From contig JAFEFS010000065.1 in assembly GCA_018240465.1 (NCBI GenBank), positions 1-64,000 of the forward strand: a stretch of DNA of 64,000 bases, written 5' to 3'. Shown here piece after piece: positions 25,747 to 34,006 of the stretch. The translations under genes were made by a program, and so were the position numbers. This DNA is from Pseudomonadota bacterium. Lineage in GTDB: Bacteria; Pseudomonadota; Gammaproteobacteria; Xanthomonadales; Rhodanobacteraceae. Each line of letters starts with the position of its first letter. Within the stretch, counting starts at the first letter, position 1. Below the pieces are notes generated by a model. It saw nothing but the letters and a program-made list of their open reading frames with translations, was not told the origin of the DNA and searched no databases.

Positions 25747-27054
25747 ATGCGCTTCTTTTCACTCGAAGGCAAGCTCGCCGCGCTGCTTGCCGCGGCATTG
25801 ATCGCCGGCTGTGCGGTGACCACGTTGCTGGCGTTGTGGTTGCCATCATGGTTCGCCGCGGCGCTGGCCGTCGCCGTGCTCGTGGTTCCGGTGTTGTTGC
25901 TCGCACATGCGGCGGCGAAGCCCGTACAAAGCCTGATGCGCGCGCTGTCCGGGGGTGTCGCGCGCTACCGCGACGGCGATTTCTCGACCTCTCTCGTCGA
26001 GGCGCGGCGCGACGAATTCGGCGAGCTGATCGCCGCGCACAACGAACTTGGCCGCGTGCTGCGCGAGCAGCGCCAGAACCTGATCGAGCGCGAACTGCTG
26101 CTCGACACGATGGTGCAGAACTCGCCGACCGCGCTGGTGCTGATCGACGCGGCGCAGCGCGTCGTCTACGCGAACCTCGCCGCGCGCGCGTTGCTCAACG
26201 ACGGTCGCGTGATGAACGGCATGGCATTCGCCGAACTTGCCGAAGGTTGCCCGCCGGTTTTGTGCGGCGCGCTGGTCGGCCATCAGGATGGCCTGTTCAG
26301 CGTCGACATCGACGGCGAGGCAGAAACCTTCCATCTCGCCCAGAAGACGTTCCGCCTGCATGGCCGCGAGCATCGCATGTTGCTGATCAAGCGCCTGACG
26401 CGCGAGATGTCGCGTCAGGAAGTGCAGACCTGGAAAAAGGTCATCCGCGTGATCAGCCACGAGCTCAACAACTCGCTGGCGCCGATTTCCTCGCTGGCGC
26501 ATTCCGGGCGCGAGCTGGCGCGCCGCGGCGCGACCGAAAAACTCGCGCCCGTGTTCGACACGATCGAAGGCCGCGCGCGTCACCTGCACGGCTTCATCGG
26601 CGGTTATGCGGAATTCGCCAAGCTGCCGCAGCCGCGCATCGAAAACGTGGCGTGGGCGAAATTCTTCGATGGCCTTGCACAGCAATACCCGTTCCGCCTG
26701 GTCGGCGCGATGCCGAAGCAGGCGGGTGCGTTCGATCGCGCGCAGGTCGAACAGGTGCTGATCAACCTGCTGAAGAACGCGCACGAAGCGGGCGGGTCCG
26801 GCGACGAGGTCGAACTTGCGCTCGCCGAACGCGGCAACGATGTGCGCATCGAAGTGCGCGACCGCGGCAGCGGCATGAGCGAAACCGTGCTCGCCAGCGC
26901 CTTGCTGCCGTTCTACTCGACCAAGCGCAGCGGCACCGGTCTCGGCCTCGCGCTCGCGCGCGAGATCGTCGAGGCACACGGCGGCCGCATCGCGCTCGCC
27001 AACCGCGACGGCGGCGGCCTCGCGGTGAGCTTGACGCTGCCGCGATCCGCGTAG
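25747..27054 (+). CDS. Sensor histidine kinase (NtrY-like)
   Basis: A 435-residue kinase. Two transmembrane helices (about residues 8-55, almost back to back, so there is almost no periplasmic sensor), a HAMP-like linker (VARYRDGDFSTSLVEARRDEFGEL), a PAS-like domain (about 115-215), an H box with His238 (RVISHELNNSLAPISS), an N box (INLLKNAHEA) and G boxes (DRGSGM, GTGLGLALA) are visible. It is probably the cognate kinase of the sigma-54 regulator at 22645, by family pairing and proximity, though the two are separated by sorAB on the other strand. The start at 25747 keeps the basic residue before helix 1; an ATG at 25720 would add nine residues. Confidence 0.9.
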   Translation: MRFFSLEGKLAALLAAALIAGCAVTTLLALWLPSWFAAALAVAVLVVPVLLLAHAAAKPVQSLMRALSGGVARYRDGDFSTSLVEARRDEFGELIAAHNELGRVLREQRQNLIERELLLDTMVQNSPTALVLIDAAQRVVYANLAARALLNDGRVMNGMAFAELAEGCPPVLCGALVGHQDGLFSVDIDGEAETFHLAQKTFRLHGREHRMLLIKRLTREMSRQEVQTWKKVIRVISHELNNSLAPISSLAHSGRELARRGATEKLAPVFDTIEGRARHLHGFIGGYAEFAKLPQPRIENVAWAKFFDGLAQQYPFRLVGAMPKQAGAFDRAQVEQVLINLLKNAHEAGGSGDEVELALAERGNDVRIEVRDRGSGMSETVLASALLPFYSTKRSGTGLGLALAREIVEAHGGRIALANRDGGGLAVSLTLPRSA

Positions 27055-27191
27055 CACTCCCCGTGTGCGCGGGGGCGTCGCGTCGAATGGATCCTGCCTG
27101 CGCGCGCAAACGTGGAGACTCTGCGCAAGTTCGCAATTCAGCCTTTCGTCGGGGGTGAATTTGACGGAATCCGGAGTTGTTCGGCGGTTCC

Positions 27192-29141
27192 TCAGTGCGC
27201 CCGGCGGCGGCGCAGCACGAGACCGCCGAGGCCGATCGCCAGCAGCAGCAAACCCGCGCGGTCGAGCAACGGCGCAGGCACGGCATTCGCGGCCGGCACG
27301 GCGACGAGAACGACGAGGCTGTAAGGCGCGCTGGTCGAAGCCTGATGCGTCGCATCACCGGCGTAGCTTGCGTTCGGCGTGTGCGTGCCGGGTGTGGCGA
27401 AGACGAGGCTGCAACTGCCGTTGCCCGAGGCATTGAGTGTCGCGGTGCAGGTGTTCGTGCCTTCGGCGACGGTGACCGTACCGCTGGCTGCGGTGGGCGC
27501 AGTGCCGGAGGCGGCGGCGATGCCGCGGTGCGCCGCGCTCCCCGGGCGGGCCGCCTCGCTCACGCTGACCTGCATCAGCACCGGTTGGCCGACCGTCGCC
27601 GGATTAGGCGTTGCGTTCAGCGTGGTCACAGTCGGATTCGACACGCTCGCCGCGGTGACGCTCAGATTCGCCGTCGCGACATTGCCCGTGCCCGTAGCGC
27701 CGGTGGCGCTCGCCGGGCCAAAGGCCGGCGCGTAGTTGCCGGGCGTGGAACCGGCGACCTGCACGGTAAACGTGAACTGTCCGCCGACAGCGATCGTCGC
27801 GCCGTTGACGCTGATCGTGCCCGGGGCGGTGGTGGTGATCGGGCCGCCGGTCGACGAATTCACGCTGAGCCCTGCGGGCAGCGTCGCGCTGAAGCCGACT
27901 CCGGTCAGCGGCACCGTGTTCGATGCGGGGTTGGTGATCGTGATGCTCAACGTCGAGGTTGCGCCCGCGCTGATCGACACGGGATTGAAGCTCGCCGCGA
28001 TCGTCGGCGGGGCGGTGGTGCCATCGGTGTACGCATCCGCAGCGCCGGTAACGCCGGTGCCGATTGCGCCACCTGCGATCAATACCTTGCCCGCGGTCAT
28101 CGCTGTCGCTGCATAGGCCGAGCGTGGCGCCGATAACACACCCGCTGAGCTCCAACTGTTGGATGCGGGATCGTAGATTTCGGCATTGGCCAGATACGCG
28201 CTGCCGTCGAACCCGCCCGCAGCCAGCACCTTGCCGGAAACCGACGGCACCACGATCAGGCGGTGGCCGGAACGTACCTGCGCCATGTTGCCGCCGGCGC
28301 TCCAGGTGTTGCTGCTCGGGTCGTACAGTTCGGCACTGGCAAGATTGCTCGCATTGCCCGCGCCACCGGCGACCAGAATTTTGCCGGAAGGCAGTCCAAC
28401 GACGCGCAAGTACGCATCGCGCGCGACCGCCATCGGTGCGCCGGCGCTCCAGGAATTGGTGACCGGATCGTAGATCTCGACACTGGCAGCGCGCAGATGG
28501 TTGGTGACGTCGGTGTCGCCGCCGATGACGAACACCTTGTTGCTGCCGGCCAGGATCGCGCCGTGTTCAAAGCGCGCCTGCGCAAGCGTGCCGGCAGAAC
28601 TCCACGAATTCGTCGCCGGGTCGTACACCTCGGCGCTCGCGAGTACGACGCCACCATTGCCGTAGCCGCCGACAACCAAAACTTTGCCGTTGCCGAGCAA
28701 GGTAGCCGAATGGTAAATGCGACCCGCCGCCATCGGTGCGGCGCCGCTCCAGGTGTTGCTGGTGGAATCGTAGATTTCGGCGCTCGTCTCGGCGCCCAAG
28801 GCGCTGCGTCCGCCGACGACGAGCACGTGCTTGCCGTCGGACAGGACGGTCGAGGTGTGCCGATAGCGTGCGGTGGCCATGGACGGACCTGCGGACCAGG
28901 AGCCGCTGGTCGCGTCGTAGAGCTCGACGCGGTTTTCGTAGCTGGTGCTGCCGTAGCCGCCGGTTACGAGGACTTTGCCAGTCGAAAACAACATGTCCGC
29001 CGTGGCATAGGAACGCGGCACGGTCATGGGTGCCGCGGACGCCAGGCCGGCCGCATGCGCGAACGGTGGCATGAGAGTGATGACACAGGCAATGAGTGCG
29101 GTAACGCAGCGCAGCGGGGCAGGAAAAAATCGGGCAGCCAT
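27192..29141 (-). CDS. Secreted kelch-propeller protein with IPTL-CTERM-like anchor
   Basis: A 649-residue surface protein. It has a signal peptide (about residues 1-30), then six kelch blades (about 38-350), each ending in GKVLVxGG and containing (S/N)AE(I/V/L)YDPxxNxW. A conserved-repeat/DUF11-like beta domain (about 360-500) and an Ig-like Ser/Thr-rich region follow. The extreme C-terminus VPAPLLDRAGLLLLAIGLG plus RRRRAH resembles the IPTL-CTERM protein-sorting tail: a short motif, one hydrophobic helix, then a basic end. The ribosome site GGAGAAG before ATG 29141 is good. The function is unknown, though kelch propellers commonly bind protein or polysaccharide. It lies downstream of another secreted giant, from which a hairpin terminator separates it. 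Confidence 0.85.
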   Translation of the reverse strand: MAARFFPAPLRCVTALIACVITLMPPFAHAAGLASAAPMTVPRSYATADMLFSTGKVLVTGGYGSTSYENRVELYDATSGSWSAGPSMATARYRHTSTVLSDGKHVLVVGGRSALGAETSAEIYDSTSNTWSGAAPMAAGRIYHSATLLGNGKVLVVGGYGNGGVVLASAEVYDPATNSWSSAGTLAQARFEHGAILAGSNKVFVIGGDTDVTNHLRAASVEIYDPVTNSWSAGAPMAVARDAYLRVVGLPSGKILVAGGAGNASNLASAELYDPSSNTWSAGGNMAQVRSGHRLIVVPSVSGKVLAAGGFDGSAYLANAEIYDPASNSWSSAGVLSAPRSAYAATAMTAGKVLIAGGAIGTGVTGAADAYTDGTTAPPTIAASFNPVSISAGATSTLSITITNPASNTVPLTGVGFSATLPAGLSVNSSTGGPITTTAPGTISVNGATIAVGGQFTFTVQVAGSTPGNYAPAFGPASATGATGTGNVATANLSVTAASVSNPTVTTLNATPNPATVGQPVLMQVSVSEAARPGSAAHRGIAAASGTAPTAASGTVTVAEGTNTCTATLNASGNGSCSLVFATPGTHTPNASYAGDATHQASTSAPYSLVVLVAVPAANAVPAPLLDRAGLLLLAIGLGGLVLRRRRAH

Positions 29142-29254
29142 ACGTCTTCTCCGGAATCAGGGTAAGGCCAGGCGGCGCTGCGTAGCAACGGCTTTCGAGG
29201 AGAAACGCAAAGGCGACATGCAAAACGACACACCCCGAAAACAATGCGCTTAAT

Positions 29255-29288
29255 CCGTTCGCCCTTTCGCTGCGCGAAGGGCGAACGG
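29255..29288 (-). terminator. Hairpin after the 1302-residue secreted protein gene
   Basis: CCGTTCGCCCTT (29255-29266) pairs perfectly with AAGGGCGAACGG (29277-29288) around a 10-base loop, 18 bases after the stop at 29306. The T run that should follow on the minus strand is weak, so termination is likely but not certain. Confidence 0.65.
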
Positions 29289-29305
29289 TTCCCGATGTCG
29301 ATCGG

Positions 29306-32300
29306 CTACGGCGTGATGTCCGAGTGGAATGCTTCCATGCGCACCACGGCGCCGGAGTAGGCGTTCGCAAAGATGGCCTGCCACGCGGCGGTCCAGGACG
29401 GTGTCGGGTTGCCGTCGACGATCAGCGCGCGCGCGATGATGAGCCGGTACGAGCTGCCGTTGCCGATCAGGGCGGAGCTGCTAGGCGAGGCCAGGCAGGA
29501 GATCTCCGACGGAGTGTCGATGGCCTCCAGTACCGATCCGGCACTGACCCGCGGTGTTTCCGCAACGGTGAAGCCACCGGTATTGTTTGACGGTGTGACG
29601 TCGGGCCACGGGCCGAAGCCCGATACCTGGGTGACGCGGTAGTAGTTCGCGCCAGCCACTTTCGGAATATCCAGGTAGGCAATCGTGCAGCGATCGGTCG
29701 TGTAAAACTGCGTCGCGCCCGAAGTTACCGGCGTCTTGCCGTCGTTGACGACCTGCACCTGGCGCGTTTTCGCGCCGAGGTTTTCGACGAGACCGTTCGA
29801 CAGCGTCACGGTTGCGCTGACGGTGATCGTCGCGGTGCCCGTCACACCGCCCGCGCGCAGGATGATCGCCGAGCCGAGCACGCCGGTATCGGTCTGCGAC
29901 TGTATGCTGGCGTTGCCGCTGACCGTCCAGGTCCAGACCACGCTCGCATCGGCCGGTGGCGGCGGGCTCAGCGTGGCGACGACGGACGTGCCCGAGTTGA
30001 TCTGCACCGGCGCGATCGCCGGGAAAACGATGTCGAAGTCGGTGAACGTGATCCTCGCATCGGCTTTGCCGATATCCTTGCGCACGCCGTCGATCATCGT
30101 GAACAGCTTGACGTACACGATCTCGGCGGTGCAATTCGGCGGATTGCTCGCATCGCCGGCGTAGGTTGCGTGCGCGGACGACGTGATCACGACCGGATGC
30201 GCAATCGAATTGCTGATGCCGGCCGAAGTCAGCGTGCCGCAGCGGCCGTTGGTGTCTGCGCTCCACTCGTAGCGCAGCGCGGCCAGCGTGCTGGCGTCCG
30301 GGAACGGCGTGACGAGTATGCCGAATGTGCGCGTGCCGCTGTGCGGCATGCGGACTTCGTCCGGAGAGAGCTGCACCTGGAAACCGTCGATCGTGATCGA
30401 CACGGTTGCGGTGCCGAGCAACTGGTCTTCGCCGTGGCTGTCGGTGAAGTACGCCTGCACGGTTACCCGGTGCGCCGCATCGACCTGCGTTATGAGGTTT
30501 CCGGTGACGAAGCTGACTTCACGCAGCCGACTGACGAAGCTGCCCTTGCCGGCGACGCGCCGACCGTTGAGGTCGTCGAGCAGGGACTGATCGCTGGTGT
30601 CGAGCAGCCAGGTGTATTTGATGTTCGGGTCGTTCTCGAAACCGCGCACGGTGGCCTTGAGCCGCAAGGAGTCGCCGAGGTTGACCTTGCCGTCGCGCGG
30701 CTCCAGGCGCACCGTGGGACGCACGACCTTGAGATGGAAGATGCTGATCTGGTTGTCGCCGTTGAGCTGGTCGGCACCCTGTGCCAGCGTGTCGACGCCC
30801 GCGAGCACGGCGCTGACGGCCGCGACCACGCGCCGGCCGGCATTGACCAATTTGTTGCGCGCGTTGGTCGCAGCGGTCTTCACCTGTTGCAGGTTGACTT
30901 GCAGCGCCGCGGCGTTGATCGCCGTCGTTTCCTGGGCGGCCAGCGTGTACTGTTCGATCGCCGCATAGTACGTTTCCTCCTCGAACAGGGTCTCAAGGTG
31001 GGCCTTGTCGAGGTAGCTCATGAGGCCGCGGAACGCGCTGTAGAACGAAGTACCTTCGCGGATCTGCAACAGGATCGCATCGAAGTCCGGGTTGGCCATG
31101 TAGTTCAGCAGGCGGATCGTCGTATCTTCCGGCAGGTTCGACGCCGCAGCACCGCCGATGCCCAGGTTCTCGAGGATCGCCATGATCGTCGCGTCGAATA
31201 CCTGCTTGGCGCGCAACCGGAACAGGTCGTTGTCGATCAGGTCCGCGTAGTTCGCGTAGCTGGCGCCAAGGCTCGGGTGCTGGCCGTTCCACACGCCGGC
31301 CATGACGACGAGGTCGACGTCGGTCGTGACGGCGCGGTCGCGGCCGCCGATCGAAATCGTCGGCGACTCGATCGGCGACCAGGGAATCGTTCCGGTGGCT
31401 ACGTCCTTTCCTCGCCATGCCGCGCTCAGCAGGCTGCCGATCGAACCGAACGCCGAGAATGCCGTCAGTCGCCGCGTCGCCGGGATCGGGGTTTTGTCGC
31501 CCTGCATCTGCACGCTGGGCAGGGTGGTGTGGATGCCGTCCTCGTCGGTATAGCCGGTGACGAAAACCCGGGCCGTGCCGGGCCGGCGCTTGCTGTTCTG
31601 CAGGCGCACGCTGGCATTGTCATCGTTCAGCAGCAGGGTGAAGCCGCTTTGTTCGGCCTCGCCGAGCAGCAGCAACTGTTGCGGCGCGCTGCTGTTTTCG
31701 GCCGCTGCGGTGACGCGTGGCGAATGGTTCGACGTCGACACCAGGCTGGCGACGCGACCGAGCACGCGCGTGGCGCCGCGCAACGTGGCGACCGCCTGCG
31801 CCGAAGGCAGCCAACCCGCCACGGCCGAGTTGAGCGCCTCGACGACCGCGGAACTCAGGTTGTCCATGACGAACGGATTTTTCTTCTGCTCGGCGATGAT
31901 CACCTGCTCGAGCGTCGTCGTGGCCGGATCCTGCTCGATCAAACGTATCGCCTGGCGGCGCTGATCGGTAGTGAGCAATTGCCCGCCGATCGCCTGGAAC
32001 AGCAGCGCGACCGCGCTGCTGTGTGCGTCGAAGGTGACCTTCGGCGCGATCGCGTTGTCGAGCATGCCGAACCACAATACGCCGCCGGTGTCGTGGACGA
32101 CTCCGGCCAGATTCGGTGCTCCGCCGCTACGCGGCAACGTGAAGCGACCTTGCGCGTCCACGCGGGTTTCGCTGAATGCGCCGAGCGCGGTGAGTGCGCC
32201 CGGATCGATGCCCTGCGGAATGTTCACTTCGCCCGGAACGGCAAGCGAGGTCGCGTTGCACGATCGGCTGTCGGCGAGGTGCGTGAGCTGGATCGAACCC

Positions 32301-33214
32301 AGCAAGCCGGCGTTGTCGCCCACGGTGAATGCGTAGTCGAGCCTGGCGCGGCCACAGTCGTCGAAGCCGAGCGTGGCACTGCCCACCGGCATGCTGGTCA
32401 CCGCAGTGGAGCCGTCGAACGTGCCGCCGACGCTGGAATAGATCGGGATGCCGGGCATCGATGCCAGGTCCAGGATCGGCGCGCGCAGCGTGTACCAGCG
32501 CTGGCGTCCCGTGCCGACGAATTTGCTTTCGCTGCCCGGCGGGACATAGGTGGCCCAGCTCGCCGTGAGTACGCTGCTCAGCGGGTCGACGTCGACGAAC
32601 AGACCCTGGCCGTTCTTGCCAACATCGTACCAAGCGCCGGAAAGGCCGGCGATGCCGACCGGAGCGGCGCCGGGGCCCGGTTCGGCGCAGGTCGGGCCGA
32701 CCCCTTTGCGCAACAGCGGGATCGTGCCGCTCTTCGGCAGGCGCCAGTCGATCGGTTCGACGATCGTGCCGCGCGCGGAATCCTCGAACGTGTAGTCCAG
32801 CGTGGCGTGATTGCAGTCGGCAAAGGTCAATGTCGCCTGGCCGGCAGTCACTACGCTGGTCGGAGTCGCCGAATCGAAGCTGCCGTTCGTGCTCTGGTAG
32901 ATCGTCATGTTCATGCCGGTCTCGCCGGCAACGGCCTCGCCCTGCAAGGTGAACCATTGCTGGTTGCGTGCATCGACGCTGCGCAGGGCATTGAAGGTGA
33001 ACCAGCCGGCGAACACGCTGGCGCGACCGGGACCGTTGAGATCCGGCAGCACCTGCAGTGACAGGCTTTGCCCGGGCATGGACGGGCTGATCCATGTGCC
33101 GGTCAGCCCTTGCTGGTCAAGGTCGACCGCGGTGGGTGGGGCTGCGGCGATGGGCGACATCGCGGCGCAGAGGGTCACGAACATCAGGAAGATGAGGCAC
33201 TTCGTCGTTTTCAT
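29306..33214 (-). CDS. Giant secreted multidomain protein with two N-terminal GxWY-GQG domains and Ig-like repeats
   Basis: A 1302-residue protein of unknown function. A signal peptide (LIFLMFVTLCAAMSPIAAA) precedes two copies of the same unrecognised domain found in the 16254-19616 protein. They lie at about 36-165 (GTWIS, ADCNHATLDYTF) and 192-320 (GAWYD, GQG, DDCGRARLDYAF). A carboxypeptidase-regulatory-like stretch, a long helical middle (about 380-780) with no recognised family, and then Ig-like/PKD-like beta domains (about 850-1230) follow. ATG 33214 was chosen as start because it gives a clean signal peptide; the longer frame is not signal-like. It diverges from the ECF sigma/kinase genes, which may control it. 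Confidence 0.78.
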   Translation of the reverse strand: MKTTKCLIFLMFVTLCAAMSPIAAAPPTAVDLDQQGLTGTWISPSMPGQSLSLQVLPDLNGPGRASVFAGWFTFNALRSVDARNQQWFTLQGEAVAGETGMNMTIYQSTNGSFDSATPTSVVTAGQATLTFADCNHATLDYTFEDSARGTIVEPIDWRLPKSGTIPLLRKGVGPTCAEPGPGAAPVGIAGLSGAWYDVGKNGQGLFVDVDPLSSVLTASWATYVPPGSESKFVGTGRQRWYTLRAPILDLASMPGIPIYSSVGGTFDGSTAVTSMPVGSATLGFDDCGRARLDYAFTVGDNAGLLGSIQLTHLADSRSCNATSLAVPGEVNIPQGIDPGALTALGAFSETRVDAQGRFTLPRSGGAPNLAGVVHDTGGVLWFGMLDNAIAPKVTFDAHSSAVALLFQAIGGQLLTTDQRRQAIRLIEQDPATTTLEQVIIAEQKKNPFVMDNLSSAVVEALNSAVAGWLPSAQAVATLRGATRVLGRVASLVSTSNHSPRVTAAAENSSAPQQLLLLGEAEQSGFTLLLNDDNASVRLQNSKRRPGTARVFVTGYTDEDGIHTTLPSVQMQGDKTPIPATRRLTAFSAFGSIGSLLSAAWRGKDVATGTIPWSPIESPTISIGGRDRAVTTDVDLVVMAGVWNGQHPSLGASYANYADLIDNDLFRLRAKQVFDATIMAILENLGIGGAAASNLPEDTTIRLLNYMANPDFDAILLQIREGTSFYSAFRGLMSYLDKAHLETLFEEETYYAAIEQYTLAAQETTAINAAALQVNLQQVKTAATNARNKLVNAGRRVVAAVSAVLAGVDTLAQGADQLNGDNQISIFHLKVVRPTVRLEPRDGKVNLGDSLRLKATVRGFENDPNIKYTWLLDTSDQSLLDDLNGRRVAGKGSFVSRLREVSFVTGNLITQVDAAHRVTVQAYFTDSHGEDQLLGTATVSITIDGFQVQLSPDEVRMPHSGTRTFGILVTPFPDASTLAALRYEWSADTNGRCGTLTSAGISNSIAHPVVITSSAHATYAGDASNPPNCTAEIVYVKLFTMIDGVRKDIGKADARITFTDFDIVFPAIAPVQINSGTSVVATLSPPPPADASVVWTWTVSGNASIQSQTDTGVLGSAIILRAGGVTGTATITVSATVTLSNGLVENLGAKTRQVQVVNDGKTPVTSGATQFYTTDRCTIAYLDIPKVAGANYYRVTQVSGFGPWPDVTPSNNTGGFTVAETPRVSAGSVLEAIDTPSEISCLASPSSSALIGNGSSYRLIIARALIVDGNPTPSWTAAWQAIFANAYSGAVVRMEAFHSDITP

Positions 33215-33349
33215 CGGAATGGTCCGGCTGGCCTGCGGTTGCGCCCGGTGGAACGGATGCCGGGCAGTACTCGTTTCATCGGGGGAAACGGAAAACTGCG
33301 GCGAAAACGACATCGGGAGTTTGCCTGCGTCCGGATCGGAGCGGCGCAT

Positions 33350-33358
33350 TGCTATACT
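33350..33358 (+). promoter_or_regulatory. Extended -10 element upstream of ECF sigma/kinase genes
   Basis: TGCTATACT reads as a TGn-extended -10 box (TATACT at 33353-33358), about 27 bp before the sigma-factor ATG. No good -35 is visible at the normal distance, which is common for extended -10 promoters. Confidence 0.4.
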
Positions 33359-33384
33359 TCCCGACGACCCTGCAGGGGCGGGTG

Positions 33385-33948
33385 ATGTCCGAAAGCGTTA
33401 CCGAACTGATTTACGCCGCGAACGACGGCAACGCCGAGGCGTTGCGCCGGCTGTTTGCGCACGTGTACACCGAACTGAAGCGCCTGGCGCACATCCAGCT
33501 TGCCCGTGCCGGCGGGCAGACCTTGAACACCACGGGTCTCGTGCACGAGGCGTATCTCAAGCTTGCCCAGCCCGGTGAGCGCGGACTCAGCGATCGCGAA
33601 CATTTCTTCTCGCTCGCGGCGCGTGCGATGCGCCAGATCGTGATCGATCGCGCACGCGCTCAGGTGGCAGACAAGCGCGGCGGCGCGCGGCGCGAACTGG
33701 TCGACATCGATGCCGCGTTCGACGTCGCCAGTGGCGAGCTCGGGCCCGAAGCGCTGTTGCGCCTCAACGAGGCGCTCGACCGTTTTGACCGCGAGGAACC
33801 GCGTCTGGCAAGGCTGGTCGAGCTGCGCTACTTCGCCGGCCTCGGCCTCGACCAGATCGCAAACCTGCAGCAGGTCAGCGAACGCACGCTCAACCGTGAC
33901 TGGCGGCGTGCCAAGGTGCAACTGTACCTCACCCTGAATCCGGAGTGA
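33385..33948 (+). CDS. ECF sigma factor lacking the acidic region-2 motif, paired with a Ser/Thr kinase
   Basis: A 187-residue sigma factor of the Sig70_X6/ECF43-like type (region 2: LFAHVYTELKRLAHIQL...HFFSLAARAMRQIVIDRAR; region 4: RYFAGLGLDQIANLQQVSERTLNRDWRRAK). Where usual ECF factors have an acidic DAED-like patch before LVQExxL, this one has LNTTGLVHEAYLKL with Thr49 and Thr50. In the Vibrio EcfP/PknT pair a kinase phosphorylates a threonine in this region to enable polymerase binding, and the next gene here is a transmembrane kinase. I infer similar phospho-control. The start at ATG 33385 has GGGGCGGG upstream. There is no zinc-finger anti-sigma gene beside it. Confidence 0.9.
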   Translation: MSESVTELIYAANDGNAEALRRLFAHVYTELKRLAHIQLARAGGQTLNTTGLVHEAYLKLAQPGERGLSDREHFFSLAARAMRQIVIDRARAQVADKRGGARRELVDIDAAFDVASGELGPEALLRLNEALDRFDREEPRLARLVELRYFAGLGLDQIANLQQVSERTLNRDWRRAKVQLYLTLNPE

Positions 33949-34006
33949 GGGTGGCGTTTCCGTCCGCTGGATCTCGTTTCCCGCTGCGGGAGTGAAGGGC
34001 ACGACG

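Noticed and set aside
30170..33061. 963-codon plus-strand open frame opposite the 1302-residue secreted protein
   Set aside because: The minus-strand protein has a signal peptide and repeated domains; the reverse frame has none.
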